Below are positions 1 to 7,082 of a stretch of DNA of 10,567 nucleotides, in pieces. The DNA is from Bordetella parapertussis. Lineage in GTDB: Bacteria; Pseudomonadota; Gammaproteobacteria; Burkholderiales; Burkholderiaceae_B. The stretch covers positions 1 through 10,567 of the forward strand of contig CAMBLP010000074.1 in assembly GCA_945868195.1 (NCBI GenBank), read 5' to 3'. The position numbers and the translations under genes were made by a program. How positions within the stretch are numbered: the stretch's first letter is position 1; each line of letters opens with the position of its first letter. Under the pieces are notes generated by a model that worked only from the letters and a program-made list of their open reading frames with translations, made no database searches and was not told where the DNA came from.

Positions 1-924
1 TTCGGCGTTCGAAATACGCAAAATAGTCTCGCCCAACAAGGCTGCACAAGAGAGCTGACGGATCTTGGCACATGCCCGACCCTCGTCAGACAGCGGGATC
101 GTGTCCGTCACGACCAACTCAGTCAACTCTGAAGCTGCGATACGCTCAACCGCCCCGCCTGACAGCACGGCATGGGTGCAATACGCGTATACGGCTCCGG
201 CACCACGTTCTTTAAGCGCTTGGGCCGCCTTGCAAAGCGTACCTGCCGTATCCACCATGTCATCCATGATCAAACATGTCCGGCCGTCAACCTCACCGAT
301 GATGTTCATCACCTCGGAGACGTTCGCGCGCGGACGGCGCTTGTCAATGATCGCCAAATCAGCCTCTAGCTGCTTGGCGAGCGCACGGGCACGCACCACG
401 CCGCCGATATCGGGCGACACCACAACCAAGTTGCTCAGGTTACGCCGCCAAATATCACCGAGCAAAATCGGACCTGCGTAAATATTGTCGACCGGAATAT
501 CAAAAAAACCTTGAATCTGGTCTGCGTGGAGATCCATGGTCAAGACGCGGTCAACGCCTGCGACCTGCAACATGTTGGCCACAACCTTGGCCGTGATGGC
601 CACACGCGCCGAACGCGGGCGACGATCCTGTCTCGCATAACCAAAATAGGGGATGGCTGCAGTGATCCGTCCGGCAGAAGCGCGACGTAGCGCATCAACC
701 ATCACCATCACTTCCATGAGATTGTCATTGGTCGGGGCACAGGTTGGCTGCAAGACGAAAACGTCTTTACCGCGGACGTTTTCATTGATTTCGGCCATCA
801 CCTCGCCGTCCGAAAAACGGCCAACGGTCATCCGACCCAAGGACATGTCCAGATGATTGACCACATCAACGGCCAACCGCGTGTTCGCGGTGCCGGTAAA
901 GATCATAAAACTTTCACTGGGCAT
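1..924 (-). CDS. prs: Ribose-phosphate pyrophosphokinase (PRPP synthase), 3' end beyond the window
   Basis: This cytoplasmic enzyme transfers pyrophosphate from ATP to ribose-5-phosphate, making PRPP for purine, pyrimidine, histidine, tryptophan and NAD synthesis. I translated the minus strand from the ATG at 924-922. The frame stays open for 308 codons to the window edge and ends in RISNAE, where relatives have only about 8-10 further residues. Visible family marks are FSDGE near residue 37, YARQDRR at about 96-102, the catalytic-histidine segment [13 protein letters not shown] at 130-142, and the PRPP-binding loop [10 protein letters not shown] at 221-230. The start matches the usual N-terminus leading into FTGTAN. 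No good Shine-Dalgarno sequence precedes it (the bases just upstream are C-rich). It is the last visible gene of the minus-strand cluster, 59 bases downstream of tRNA-Gln, and probably shares its transcript. Identity is very secure; only the exact start carries slight doubt. Confidence 0.97.
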   Translation of the reverse strand, partial: MPSESFMIFTGTANTRLAVDVVNHLDMSLGRMTVGRFSDGEVMAEINENVRGKDVFVLQPTCAPTNDNLMEVMVMVDALRRASAGRITAAIPYFGYARQDRRPRSARVAITAKVVANMLQVAGVDRVLTMDLHADQIQGFFDIPVDNIYAGPILLGDIWRRNLSNLVVVSPDIGGVVRARALAKQLEADLAIIDKRRPRANVSEVMNIIGEVDGRTCLIMDDMVDTAGTLCKAAQALKERGAGAVYAYCTHAVLSGGAVERIAASELTELVVTDTIPLSDEGRACAKIRQLSCAALLGETILRISNAE

Positions 925-983
925 GATGGGGGCAGTCACAGACCGTCAGAAACAAATGTGGAACAGCTCAACACAATTCGGGG

Positions 984-1057
984 CTGGGGAGGAAGGATTC
1001 GAACCTTCGCATGCCGGAATCAAAATCCGGTGCCTTAACCAGCTTGGCGACTCCCCA
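984..1057 (-). tRNA. tRNA-Gln (anticodon UUG)
   Basis: Read on the minus strand, 74 bases fold into a complete cloverleaf. The acceptor arm TGGGGAG pairs with CTCCCCA, including the T1-A72 pair expected for glutamine tRNA. The D arm starts GCCAAGC and ends AAGGC. The anticodon stem is CCGGA/TCCGG with loop TTTTGAT, which places anticodon TTG at plus-strand 1021-1023. The T arm is GAAGG-TTCGAAT-CCTTC and the discriminator base is G. The three following bases are CCC, so the 3' CCA is not encoded and must be added after transcription. The gene lies one base after the ispE stop codon and 59 bases before prs, so it is probably released from a longer mRNA by RNase P and 3' processing enzymes. Confidence 0.97.
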
Positions 1058-1058
1058 A

Positions 1059-1994
1059 CTAGCTTTCAATCCAATACCGCAGTGGGTGTTCTGTTAGACC
1101 CTCACAAACCATGGTGGCCTGTATCGGGTTTGCAAAACGAGGATCAGTAACCTCCACTAATCCCGCACTCGCAATATCGAAAAAATCTACACGTATTTTA
1201 GCGAGCATTTTCTGCTGTGCCACCTCGGCCTGCTCGACACTCTGGAACCCGATAAAAAAACAGGACCCAGACCCAGTCATTCGCGCCTTAAAACCAGCTT
1301 TTTCTAGCCAGTCGTGCGTCTGACGTACAACCGGGAAGCGGTTTAAAACCACTGGCTGCAGATCATTGTGACCAAACCCCAAACGAGTGATCATCTGGCG
1401 CTCAGAAAAGTCCATTATTTTGACCGTTTCAGTGTCTCTTGTCAAATCAGGTGCCTGAAAAATACCTTGGGTTGGCACGCTCTGAGCTGGCTGGACGATC
1501 AAAAAAGCCCCCTGCGGCAAGTCAACTGAGGTCAGCCGCTCGCCGACGCCCTCGGCAAAGGCATTTTGTCCAAAGATAAATACCGGCACATCCGCACCCA
1601 ACTGCAGACCCAGCTGCATGAGCTGCACCCGATTCAACCCAGTACGCCAAAGACGATTTAAGGCGATGAATACCGTAGCCGCGTCACTTGAGCCACCGCC
1701 AAGCCCGGCACCGGAAGGTATTTGCTTGCGAACATGGATGTGTGCGCCCTGCTTTGTCCCGGTTGTTTGCTGCAAAAGGCGGGCCGCACGCACCACGAGA
1801 TCTTCATCGTGCGCAACGCCTTGCATATCCGTTTCCCGAGTAATTTGGCCATCTGCACGCGTATCGATATCTAGGCGATCAGCCAAACTCACGAACCGAA
1901 ATACAGTCTGCAGCAGGTGGTACCCATCGGCGCGCCTGCCGATGACGTGCAAAAAGTGATTGAGTTTGGCCGGTGCGGGCAGGTCATACAGCAT
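1059..1994 (-). CDS. ispE: 4-diphosphocytidyl-2-C-methyl-D-erythritol kinase
   Basis: This GHMP-family kinase phosphorylates the 2-hydroxyl of CDP-methylerythritol, the fourth step of the non-mevalonate (MEP) isoprenoid pathway, which feeds ubiquinone, undecaprenyl phosphate and other prenyl lipids. The protein has 311 residues, slightly longer than E. coli IspE (283). The N-terminus PAPAKLNHFLHV carries the catalytic lysine at residue 10. The ATP-binding GHMP loop PSGAGLGGGSSDAAT is at about 93-107. The motif GADVPVF holds the likely catalytic aspartate at 135. A glycine-rich segment MTGSGSCFFIGF follows in the C-terminal half. The ATG at 1994-1992 is preceded by AAGGAG at 2013-2008, with somewhat long spacing. 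The gene begins 23 bases after lolB, and its TAG stop is a single base from the 5' end of tRNA-Gln. Confidence 0.97.
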   Translation of the reverse strand: MLYDLPAPAKLNHFLHVIGRRADGYHLLQTVFRFVSLADRLDIDTRADGQITRETDMQGVAHDEDLVVRAARLLQQTTGTKQGAHIHVRKQIPSGAGLGGGSSDAATVFIALNRLWRTGLNRVQLMQLGLQLGADVPVFIFGQNAFAEGVGERLTSVDLPQGAFLIVQPAQSVPTQGIFQAPDLTRDTETVKIMDFSERQMITRLGFGHNDLQPVVLNRFPVVRQTHDWLEKAGFKARMTGSGSCFFIGFQSVEQAEVAQQKMLAKIRVDFFDIASAGLVEVTDPRFANPIQATMVCEGLTEHPLRYWIES

Positions 1995-2017
1995 GGTTTG
2001 ACCTCAACTCCTTGCGC

Positions 2018-2602
2018 TCAAGGTGCGTCCACGACGAGGCGGATCACAACTTGCTTGCTCCCCTCAATACGGGACAAGACCAAGAGCCTGGGACCTTGCG
2101 CATCGAAGCGTCCAAGCTCTACGCCCCAGCCGCTTTGCGCAAAAGAAATGATGCGACCTTGCTCATCGCGTTTGACTTGCTGCATCGTGGGCACTGCGCG
2201 CAACGGGGTCCGCAACCAGCTGCGGATCTCACGGACAGGGAAGCGCCGACCCATCACCTGCTGCACCAAGGTATCGGGATCGGACGAACGCATCGTCTCA
2301 CCGTTCGCCTGCGTCAACACCGCCTGACCAGGATCGACCTGCACGCGTGCCAAGGTGCTTCCAAAAGGGTTGTTCAGATCCAGGGTTAGACGGCCACCAA
2401 TATCACGCCACACAAAGCTACCCTGCACCGCTTCGGGCGGCTCAGAAGGTCCCTCTGCACGCAGGGCAAAGCGCCCCTGACGAATAAGTTCATTCAGGGA
2501 GGACGCCTGCGTCGCAGACGTCTGAGTCGATGGGTCAGGTGTCGCGCACCCTGCCAAAACGAGCGCGAGCGCAGACAGGGCCGCCACACTCAACCAGTTC
2601 AA
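2018..2602 (-). CDS. lolB: Outer-membrane lipoprotein receptor LolB
   Basis: LolB is itself a lipoprotein. It accepts lipoproteins from the periplasmic carrier LolA and inserts them into the inner leaflet of the outer membrane. The 194-residue product starts with a hydrophobic signal ending in the lipobox LAGC. Cysteine 19 would be lipidated, and the next residue is Ala rather than Asp, which fits export to the outer membrane. LolB-like segments follow: GRFALRAEGP near 43-52, GSFVWRD, LDLNNPFGSTLARVQV, and a C-terminal GWGVELGRFD block. The start is TTG at 2602-2600 and overlaps the TPR gene's TGA stop. It is supported by GGAG at 2613-2610, seven bases upstream. The n-region before the hydrophobic core (MNW) lacks the usual Lys/Arg, so the start keeps some doubt, but no better in-frame start exists before an upstream stop. 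Confidence 0.92.
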   Translation of the reverse strand: MNWLSVAALSALALVLAGCATPDPSTQTSATQASSLNELIRQGRFALRAEGPSEPPEAVQGSFVWRDIGGRLTLDLNNPFGSTLARVQVDPGQAVLTQANGETMRSSDPDTLVQQVMGRRFPVREIRSWLRTPLRAVPTMQQVKRDEQGRIISFAQSGWGVELGRFDAQGPRLLVLSRIEGSKQVVIRLVVDAP

Positions 2603-4437
2603 GGCTTGACTCCGAATCGCTTGAGTGTCTCTAACAGCGTTTTATTTGAGGCATCCTGGCTCACGCCTTGCGCCCAAATTGTTCGGGCCTCGCCTTGTCG
2701 GCCTAGTTTCCAAAGCGCCTCTCCCAAGTGGGCGGCAATATCGGCCTCGGGCCGTATCGCATAAGCGCGTTGCAAATAGTCCACGGCCTCTTGGAACTTT
2801 CCCGTTCGAAACTTGATCCAGCCCATACTATCGAGAATAAAAGGATCTTTTGGGGCGATCTCAAGTGCGCGCGTAATGAGCGCTAGGGCTTCGGGCAAGC
2901 GTTGATTTCGATCTGCCAACGAATAGCCCAAAGCATTGTGGGCATGCGCATGTCCTGGATCCAAAGCAATCACCTGCCTTAACAAACGCTCTGTCTCACG
3001 CATTTGATTCGCACGCTCGTGCAACATTGCGAGTTCGTATTTCACATTGACAGAGTCAGGCATCCGCTGGTCGAGGGCCTGCATCCGTTTGATGGCTTCG
3101 GAAAGTCGGTTGGCATCACGCAGAATCTGCGCGCCCGCCGAGGCCCCCAACACGATCTCCTCATCCGTTTGCGCATTGGCCGAATCAATCAAGGCTAAAC
3201 CTTCATCGACGCGTTTTTGTTTCGCGCGGATAAGCGCTTGTCGGATCCGCGAGGTATAGCGCATCGACGGGTCGTCAATTTTGGCAAGCAAACTCACCGC
3301 TTCGTCGAGTTGGTCTTGTTCTTCGGCAATTTTAGACAGTAGCTGGTAGGCCTCCGCAAGCGCAGCGGGGGCATCCGTAGCCCCTGCAGCTGCAGAGGCG
3401 CGCAAGCGTTGCTCTTGCACAGAGACATACTGATCCAGAAAACCTCGCGCCTGCTCAAGTTTTTTGGCGCGATAGGCGACCTGAGCTTGCATAAACAGCA
3501 GATCAAAATCCTCGGGGGAGAGCTTGACCATCGACGTCAATTCGGCCATCGCCGCATCAAATTGGCCGCGCTCGGAAAGATGGCTCGCCAGCAACACACG
3601 CAGGCGTCTTGAGTTTGGCTGTACAGCCACAAAATTAGTGGCTTCACGTAAAGCACGATCGGGATCAACGCTTAAACCATATTCGAACACTCGTAAAGCG
3701 GCTTCTTCTGAGCGCGGTGCGGCAGCCAACGCCCGGCGAGACTCTTCGAGGGCGCGCTCGTTATCACCCGCAGCGCGCGCCATATCGGCCAGCGCCATAT
3801 GTCCCGCAGCCAAATGTCTTGCATTGCTGTCGCCTATCGCCGTGCTCAAAATCCGTAATGCCGCGCGCTTGTCGGGCATGCGACTCAAGACCGCAAACGC
3901 CTGACCAATCGCCGCGGACTTGTCACTCGCCGCGTCAATTTGTTTACGCAACGCCGCCGCCAGGCCACTCGTTTGACCAGAAGCCGCCGCAAGCGCCATT
4001 TCCGTCGAGGAGGCCTCTGGGTCATCGGGCATTAAGCGCAGCCATACTCTTGAAGCATCAAGCGCGCCAGGTAAATTGCCGCCAGCGAGATAAAACTCCA
4101 ACGCGCGACGCGCCAATCGGTAGTCGCCCAGCTCGCGGCCCAGATCCAGCATGGTCTTGCCCGCGGGCAAATAAGTACCCCGCTGCGCAGAAATCTCAGA
4201 GGCCAGAATACGAAACAATATCGTTGAGGTGAGCGTCACTTCGGGCAACTGACCCGCGCGCAGGCGAATGCTCTGCGACTCAGGCAAACGCGGCTTGATT
4301 TGAAGCTGGGCGCCTTGCCCTACCCCTTTGGCAGGACCCGTTTGCGCCGAAACGCTCGGGACCCATAGCAAAGCCGCCCCCCCTATCAGAGCCGAGGCAC
4401 ACACTTGGTAAAAGATTGATTTAAACAACGACTTCAC
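2599..4437 (-). CDS. Secreted tetratricopeptide-repeat protein encoded upstream of lolB
   Basis: This 612-residue protein starts with a signal peptide: MKSLFKS, a hydrophobic core, and a likely cut after SVSA near residue 31. It therefore probably works in the periplasm or at the envelope. The rest is mostly alpha-helical repeat. The clearest TPR units occupy the last 145 residues, for example NALGYSLADRNQRLPEAL, DSMGWIKFRTGKFQEAVDYL and HLGEALWKLGRQGEARTIW. More diverged repeats cover roughly residues 80-460. No catalytic motif is visible, so a scaffolding or protein-interaction role is the most that can be inferred. A TPR protein directly before lolB is, to my knowledge, common in Burkholderiales, and position suggests a link to lipoprotein or envelope assembly. 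The start is GTG at 4437-4435: an in-frame stop lies just upstream and the next Met is far inside. The TGA stop overlaps the lolB start. Confidence 0.88.
   Translation of the reverse strand: MKSLFKSIFYQVCASALIGGAALLWVPSVSAQTGPAKGVGQGAQLQIKPRLPESQSIRLRAGQLPEVTLTSTILFRILASEISAQRGTYLPAGKTMLDLGRELGDYRLARRALEFYLAGGNLPGALDASRVWLRLMPDDPEASSTEMALAAASGQTSGLAAALRKQIDAASDKSAAIGQAFAVLSRMPDKRAALRILSTAIGDSNARHLAAGHMALADMARAAGDNERALEESRRALAAAPRSEEAALRVFEYGLSVDPDRALREATNFVAVQPNSRRLRVLLASHLSERGQFDAAMAELTSMVKLSPEDFDLLFMQAQVAYRAKKLEQARGFLDQYVSVQEQRLRASAAAGATDAPAALAEAYQLLSKIAEEQDQLDEAVSLLAKIDDPSMRYTSRIRQALIRAKQKRVDEGLALIDSANAQTDEEIVLGASAGAQILRDANRLSEAIKRMQALDQRMPDSVNVKYELAMLHERANQMRETERLLRQVIALDPGHAHAHNALGYSLADRNQRLPEALALITRALEIAPKDPFILDSMGWIKFRTGKFQEAVDYLQRAYAIRPEADIAAHLGEALWKLGRQGEARTIWAQGVSQDASNKTLLETLKRFGVKP
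2610..2613 (-). promoter_or_regulatory. Ribosome binding site deciding the TTG start of lolB
   Basis: On the minus strand GGAG lies seven bases before the TTG at 2602-2600, inside the last codons of the TPR gene. It favours TTG over the in-frame ATT five codons upstream, which has no purine-rich sequence before it. Confidence 0.6.
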
Positions 4438-4498
4438 TCGACCCGCCAGGTTGGTGGCACAATCAACAAACTCAGTGAACGGATGTTAGCACTCAGCC

Positions 4499-5326
4499 AT
4501 GCCAGAACTACCAGAAGTTGAAACAACTCGCCGGGGAATTGACGCCGTTGCAACAGGTCACACGCTCAAAAAAATGATCGTGCACGAACCACGCATGCGT
4601 TGGCCTATCCCCAAAGATCTCCCTGACCTGGTTGCCGGACAGGTTGTACGAGCCTGCAGACGGCGCGGCAAATACCTGTTAATCGAGTTCGATCACGGCA
4701 CGCAACTGATCCATTTGGGCATGTCAGGCTCTTTACGCAGCGTGCTCCATGGCGAACTCCTCAGAAAACATGACCATGTGGAGTGGCAGTTTGAACACGT
4801 CACCTTGCGCCTTCATGACCCACGGCGCTTTGGCTCGGTTTTATGGCATCCCAAGAGTGCCGGGCCCATCGAACACCATCCCTTGATCAGCAAACTGGGC
4901 ATCGAACCTTTCGATCCAGGCTTTGATGCGACATGGCTCAAAAAAGGCCTGAATGGGCGGAAAATGTCGATCAAACAAGCCTTGCTGGCAGGTGATGTTG
5001 TCGTCGGCGCTGGCAATATTTACGCCTCTGAAAGCTTATTTAGAGCGCGCATTCACCCTAAAACACAAGCAGCGAGGGTTTCTCTCGCGCGTTGCGAGCG
5101 CCTCGTCACCGCACTACAAAGTACGCTCAACGACGCGCTGCAGTCTGGCGGCAGCACGCTCAGAGACTACGTCAACGCTTCTGGCGAAGCAGGGGCGTAT
5201 TTCACCTTGCATGCGGCCGTCTATGAGCGGGACGGCGAACCTTGCAGGCATTGCGCCACCCCCATTAAACGCATCGTGCAAGGTCAGCGCGCGACCTATT
5301 TTTGTCCGCGCTGCCAAAAGGTCTAA
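4499..5326 (+). CDS. mutM: Formamidopyrimidine-DNA glycosylase (Fpg/MutM)
   Basis: This bifunctional base-excision repair enzyme removes 8-oxoguanine and formamidopyrimidines from DNA and then cleaves the abasic strand by beta,delta-elimination. At 275 residues it is the normal family length (E. coli 269). The N-terminus PELPEVETTRRGI supplies the Schiff-base proline (residue 2) and catalytic Glu3. RRRGKYL carries the conserved lysine (58). HLGMSGSLR, HDHVEW, DPRRFGSVLW and GAGNIYASESLFRA are all as expected. The C-terminal zinc finger has cysteines at 249, 252, 269 and 272, with the DNA-binding arginine in QRATYF (264). The ATG at 4499 needs no adjustment, because the N-terminal proline must follow it directly. 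It diverges from the TPR gene across 61 bases, where I see no convincing promoter. No mutY gene follows it here. Confidence 0.98.
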   Translation: MPELPEVETTRRGIDAVATGHTLKKMIVHEPRMRWPIPKDLPDLVAGQVVRACRRRGKYLLIEFDHGTQLIHLGMSGSLRSVLHGELLRKHDHVEWQFEHVTLRLHDPRRFGSVLWHPKSAGPIEHHPLISKLGIEPFDPGFDATWLKKGLNGRKMSIKQALLAGDVVVGAGNIYASESLFRARIHPKTQAARVSLARCERLVTALQSTLNDALQSGGSTLRDYVNASGEAGAYFTLHAAVYERDGEPCRHCATPIKRIVQGQRATYFCPRCQKV

Positions 5327-5440
5327 GGCGTTCCCAACTTGCATCATCGCGCGCTTGGCAGGCTTGCGCGTCAAATCCCGTCCCAAGATCGGATGAACGG
5401 CATCAATACCCACCAGTGACAGCAACGTAGGTGCTGTCCT
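5327..5440 (-). pseudogene. Remnant of an LTA synthase/sulfatase-family gene (C-terminal fragment)
   Basis: Minus-strand translation of this stretch gives 38 residues: RTAPTLLSLVGI, then AVHPILGRDL, then a segment ending RAMMQ. This pattern (P-T-L-L-x-L-x-G-I, HP-x-x-GRDL, RAMMQ) resembles the end of the alkaline-phosphatase-like domain in LTA synthase/sulfatase-family membrane proteins. Just upstream in frame is a TGA stop (5443-5441), and there is no room for the several hundred residues such a protein needs. Downstream the frame runs straight into the antisense of the mutM stop codon. The simplest reading is a gene that was lost, leaving one fragment. The similarity is from memory and needs a search. 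Confidence 0.5.
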
Positions 5441-5480
5441 TCAAAACCGTCATGTTAAACGCAGCATTTCTATTTCTTTA

Positions 5481-6896
5481 TCAAGCTTGCAGGACTTTGC
5501 CTGGGTTCATCAATCCATCCGGATCAAGTGCTTGCTTGATTTGTTTCATGAGTCTGAGTTCAAGCGCGCTTTTATAGCGTGTCAGCTCGTCACGCTTGAG
5601 TTGGCCCACGCCATGTTCCGCACTAATCGAGCCGCCGTGGGCATGGACGCTGTCGTGGACCAGTTGATACACGTCGTATTGCGAGGCGAGAAGCTCTTGT
5701 TCGGTCTGAGCGGGCGCGCGGGCGACGTTGTAATGCAGGTTGCCATCGCCCAAATGGCCGAACACAATATGCTGGATTCCTGGAAACTTGACTTGCAGTG
5801 CCGCATTGGTTTTTTGGACAAACTGTCCAATCAAGGAAATAGGAATCGAGACATCATGTTTGATGCTCTTTCCAAGCTCAGCCTCGGCCAGTGGGATGCT
5901 TTCACGCAAATGCCAGATCGCCTTGCTTTGAGCAATATTTTCAGCAATCGCCGCATCGATCACCAGTCCATCCTCGATCGCCGCACCCAACACAGACTCA
6001 AAGCGCGCTTGCGCATGCTCCGCGCTTTCACTATCGGACAACTCCAAGATAGCGAACCATGGCGAATCCGCAGAAGGTCCTTCAAAGGGGAGACGTTGCT
6101 GAGGGTACAAACGCACCACGGCTTTGAGAACCGGCCCCATCATGACCTCAAAACCGGTCAAGGAGGCACCAAAGCCAGCGCGGGCGCGCGACAGCATCGC
6201 AATCGCATCCTCGAGAGAGTTGAGCGCCAACATCGCAATACGCTGAGCAACCGGGACCGGGTAAAGTTTTAGGGTCGCGGCAGTGATGATCCCGAGCGTA
6301 CCCTCGCTACCGATATACAAATCACGTAGGTCGTACCCCGTATTGTCCTTGCGCAAGCCTCGCAAGCCATGCCAAATCTCTCCCTGGGGCGTCACCACCT
6401 CGAGACCTAAAGCGAGTTCGCGTGTGTTGCCGTAACGAAGCACCTGCGTGCCACCCGCGTTCGTTGAGAGATTGCCGCCAATCGTGCAACTGCCCTCCGC
6501 CGCCAAGCTCAAGGGAAACAAACGGCCCGCCGCACGTGCGGCTTCTTGAACCGCTTGGAGAATGCATCCTGCCTCGACGGTCATGGTGTCATTATCCGTG
6601 TCGATTTCCCGCACACGATTCAAGCGCGCTAAGCAGACGACAAGCGCACGCCCCGTCTCATCTGGTGTCGCGCCACCGCACATCCCCGTATTGCCACCCG
6701 AGGGCACAATCGGAATCTTGTGTTCGGCGCACAGGCGCACCACGCCAGCCACCTCTTCAGTACTCCCCGGTCGGACAACCGCCAATGCGTCACCCCGATA
6801 ACGGCCACGCCAATCCACCAAGTAAGGCGTCATCGCCTCGCCCGTTAAGACCTGGGTCGCACCCACGATTTGCTCTAACTGTTTCAACGCGCTCAT
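5481..6896 (-). CDS. FAD-linked 2-hydroxyacid dehydrogenase (GlcD/D-2-hydroxyglutarate dehydrogenase family)
   Basis: This flavoprotein is predicted to oxidise a D-2-hydroxyacid such as 2-hydroxyglutarate, lactate or glycolate to the 2-oxoacid, passing electrons to a quinone or electron-transfer flavoprotein. The 471 residues show the PCMH-type FAD fold: VVRPGSTEEV (40-49), PSGGNTGMCGGATP (65-78), GGNLSTNAGG (140-149), RYGNTREL and DLYIGSEGTLGIIT (192-205). The C-terminal half carries the family's metal and substrate site: the HLGDGNLHYN motif (His381, His388, Asn390) and SAEHGVG (Glu427, His428), then DPDGLMNPGKVL at the end. The region around HLRESIP and IKHDVSIP contains the Arg and Lys that bind substrate in relatives. 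The exact substrate cannot be told from sequence. The ATG at 6896-6894 has only a weak GAGA upstream. The gene stands alone, converging with mutM and diverging from the sugar mutase gene. Confidence 0.93.
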   Translation of the reverse strand: MSALKQLEQIVGATQVLTGEAMTPYLVDWRGRYRGDALAVVRPGSTEEVAGVVRLCAEHKIPIVPSGGNTGMCGGATPDETGRALVVCLARLNRVREIDTDNDTMTVEAGCILQAVQEAARAAGRLFPLSLAAEGSCTIGGNLSTNAGGTQVLRYGNTRELALGLEVVTPQGEIWHGLRGLRKDNTGYDLRDLYIGSEGTLGIITAATLKLYPVPVAQRIAMLALNSLEDAIAMLSRARAGFGASLTGFEVMMGPVLKAVVRLYPQQRLPFEGPSADSPWFAILELSDSESAEHAQARFESVLGAAIEDGLVIDAAIAENIAQSKAIWHLRESIPLAEAELGKSIKHDVSIPISLIGQFVQKTNAALQVKFPGIQHIVFGHLGDGNLHYNVARAPAQTEQELLASQYDVYQLVHDSVHAHGGSISAEHGVGQLKRDELTRYKSALELRLMKQIKQALDPDGLMNPGKVLQA

Positions 6897-6942
6897 TCAG
6901 TTCTCATTCAGTATTTTTGCGGTTTCATTGACTTACGGGACG

Positions 6943-6964
6943 GACCTGCAGGTTGCAACAGGTC
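6943..6964. promoter_or_regulatory. Operator-like dyad upstream of the FAD dehydrogenase gene
   Basis: GACCTG (6943-6948) and CAGGTC (6959-6964) form a perfect six-base inverted repeat with a ten-base spacer. The left half is also part of the ten-base palindrome ACCTGCAGGT (6944-6953). The site begins 46 bases before the dehydrogenase start codon in the divergent intergenic region, a suitable place for a dimeric repressor or activator. No regulator can be named. Confidence 0.3.
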
Positions 6965-7002
6965 AAATTGTAGGTGAGTTACGGATTGACGAGGGCGAAT
7001 CA

Positions 7003-7064
7003 CGCCGATCTCTAGCGGGAAATATTCCTGTCAGATCGGCGATAATACGAGATCGGTGTTTTTT
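7003..7064 (+). promoter_or_regulatory. Repeat-rich promoter/leader region of the sugar mutase-pgi operon
   Basis: The seven-base word AGATCGG occurs three times in 52 bases: inverted at 7005-7011, and direct at 7033-7039 and 7050-7056. The first copy extends to a nine-base perfect inverted repeat with the second (7003-7011 with 7033-7041). It also forms an eight-base one with the third (7005-7012 with 7049-7056), which is followed by T6 at 7059-7064. GATAAT at 7041-7046 resembles a -10 box, but no good -35 box stands at the right distance. The copies could be operator sites around that promoter, or mutually exclusive RNA stems in a leader. Which applies cannot be settled from sequence. Confidence 0.35.
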
Positions 7065-7070
7065 GCTTCT

Positions 7071-7074
7071 GGAG
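7071..7074 (+). promoter_or_regulatory. Ribosome binding site deciding the GTG start of the sugar mutase
   Basis: GGAG lies eight bases before the GTG at 7083-7085. It selects this start over the in-frame GTG at 7056, which would place the Shine-Dalgarno sequence inside the coding region and add nine residues not expected in the family. Confidence 0.65.
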
Positions 7075-7082
7075 TCCTTCAC

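Noticed and set aside
3717..4232. A 171-codon plus-strand frame inside the TPR gene
   Set aside because: It is antisense to a protein with signal peptide and TPR repeats, and its Pro/Arg-rich translation looks like an antisense artefact.
5114..5425. A 103-codon minus-strand frame running across the mutM end taken as a real gene
   Set aside because: Only the first 33 codons (5425-5327) look like protein; the rest is antisense mutM. I kept only that part, plus five upstream codons, as a remnant.
5441..5480. A terminator between the convergent mutM and FAD dehydrogenase genes
   Set aside because: I looked for a hairpin with a U-tract in either direction over 5327-5480 and found none.
5487..6272. 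A 261-codon open frame on the plus strand
   Set aside because: It lies wholly antisense to the well-supported FAD dehydrogenase, has no recognisable domain, and is typical of open antisense frames in GC-rich genes.
7056..7082. Upstream GTG start for the sugar mutase
   Set aside because: It has no ribosome binding site and would bury the GGAG at 7071-7074; the GTG at 7083 gives the family-typical N-terminus.
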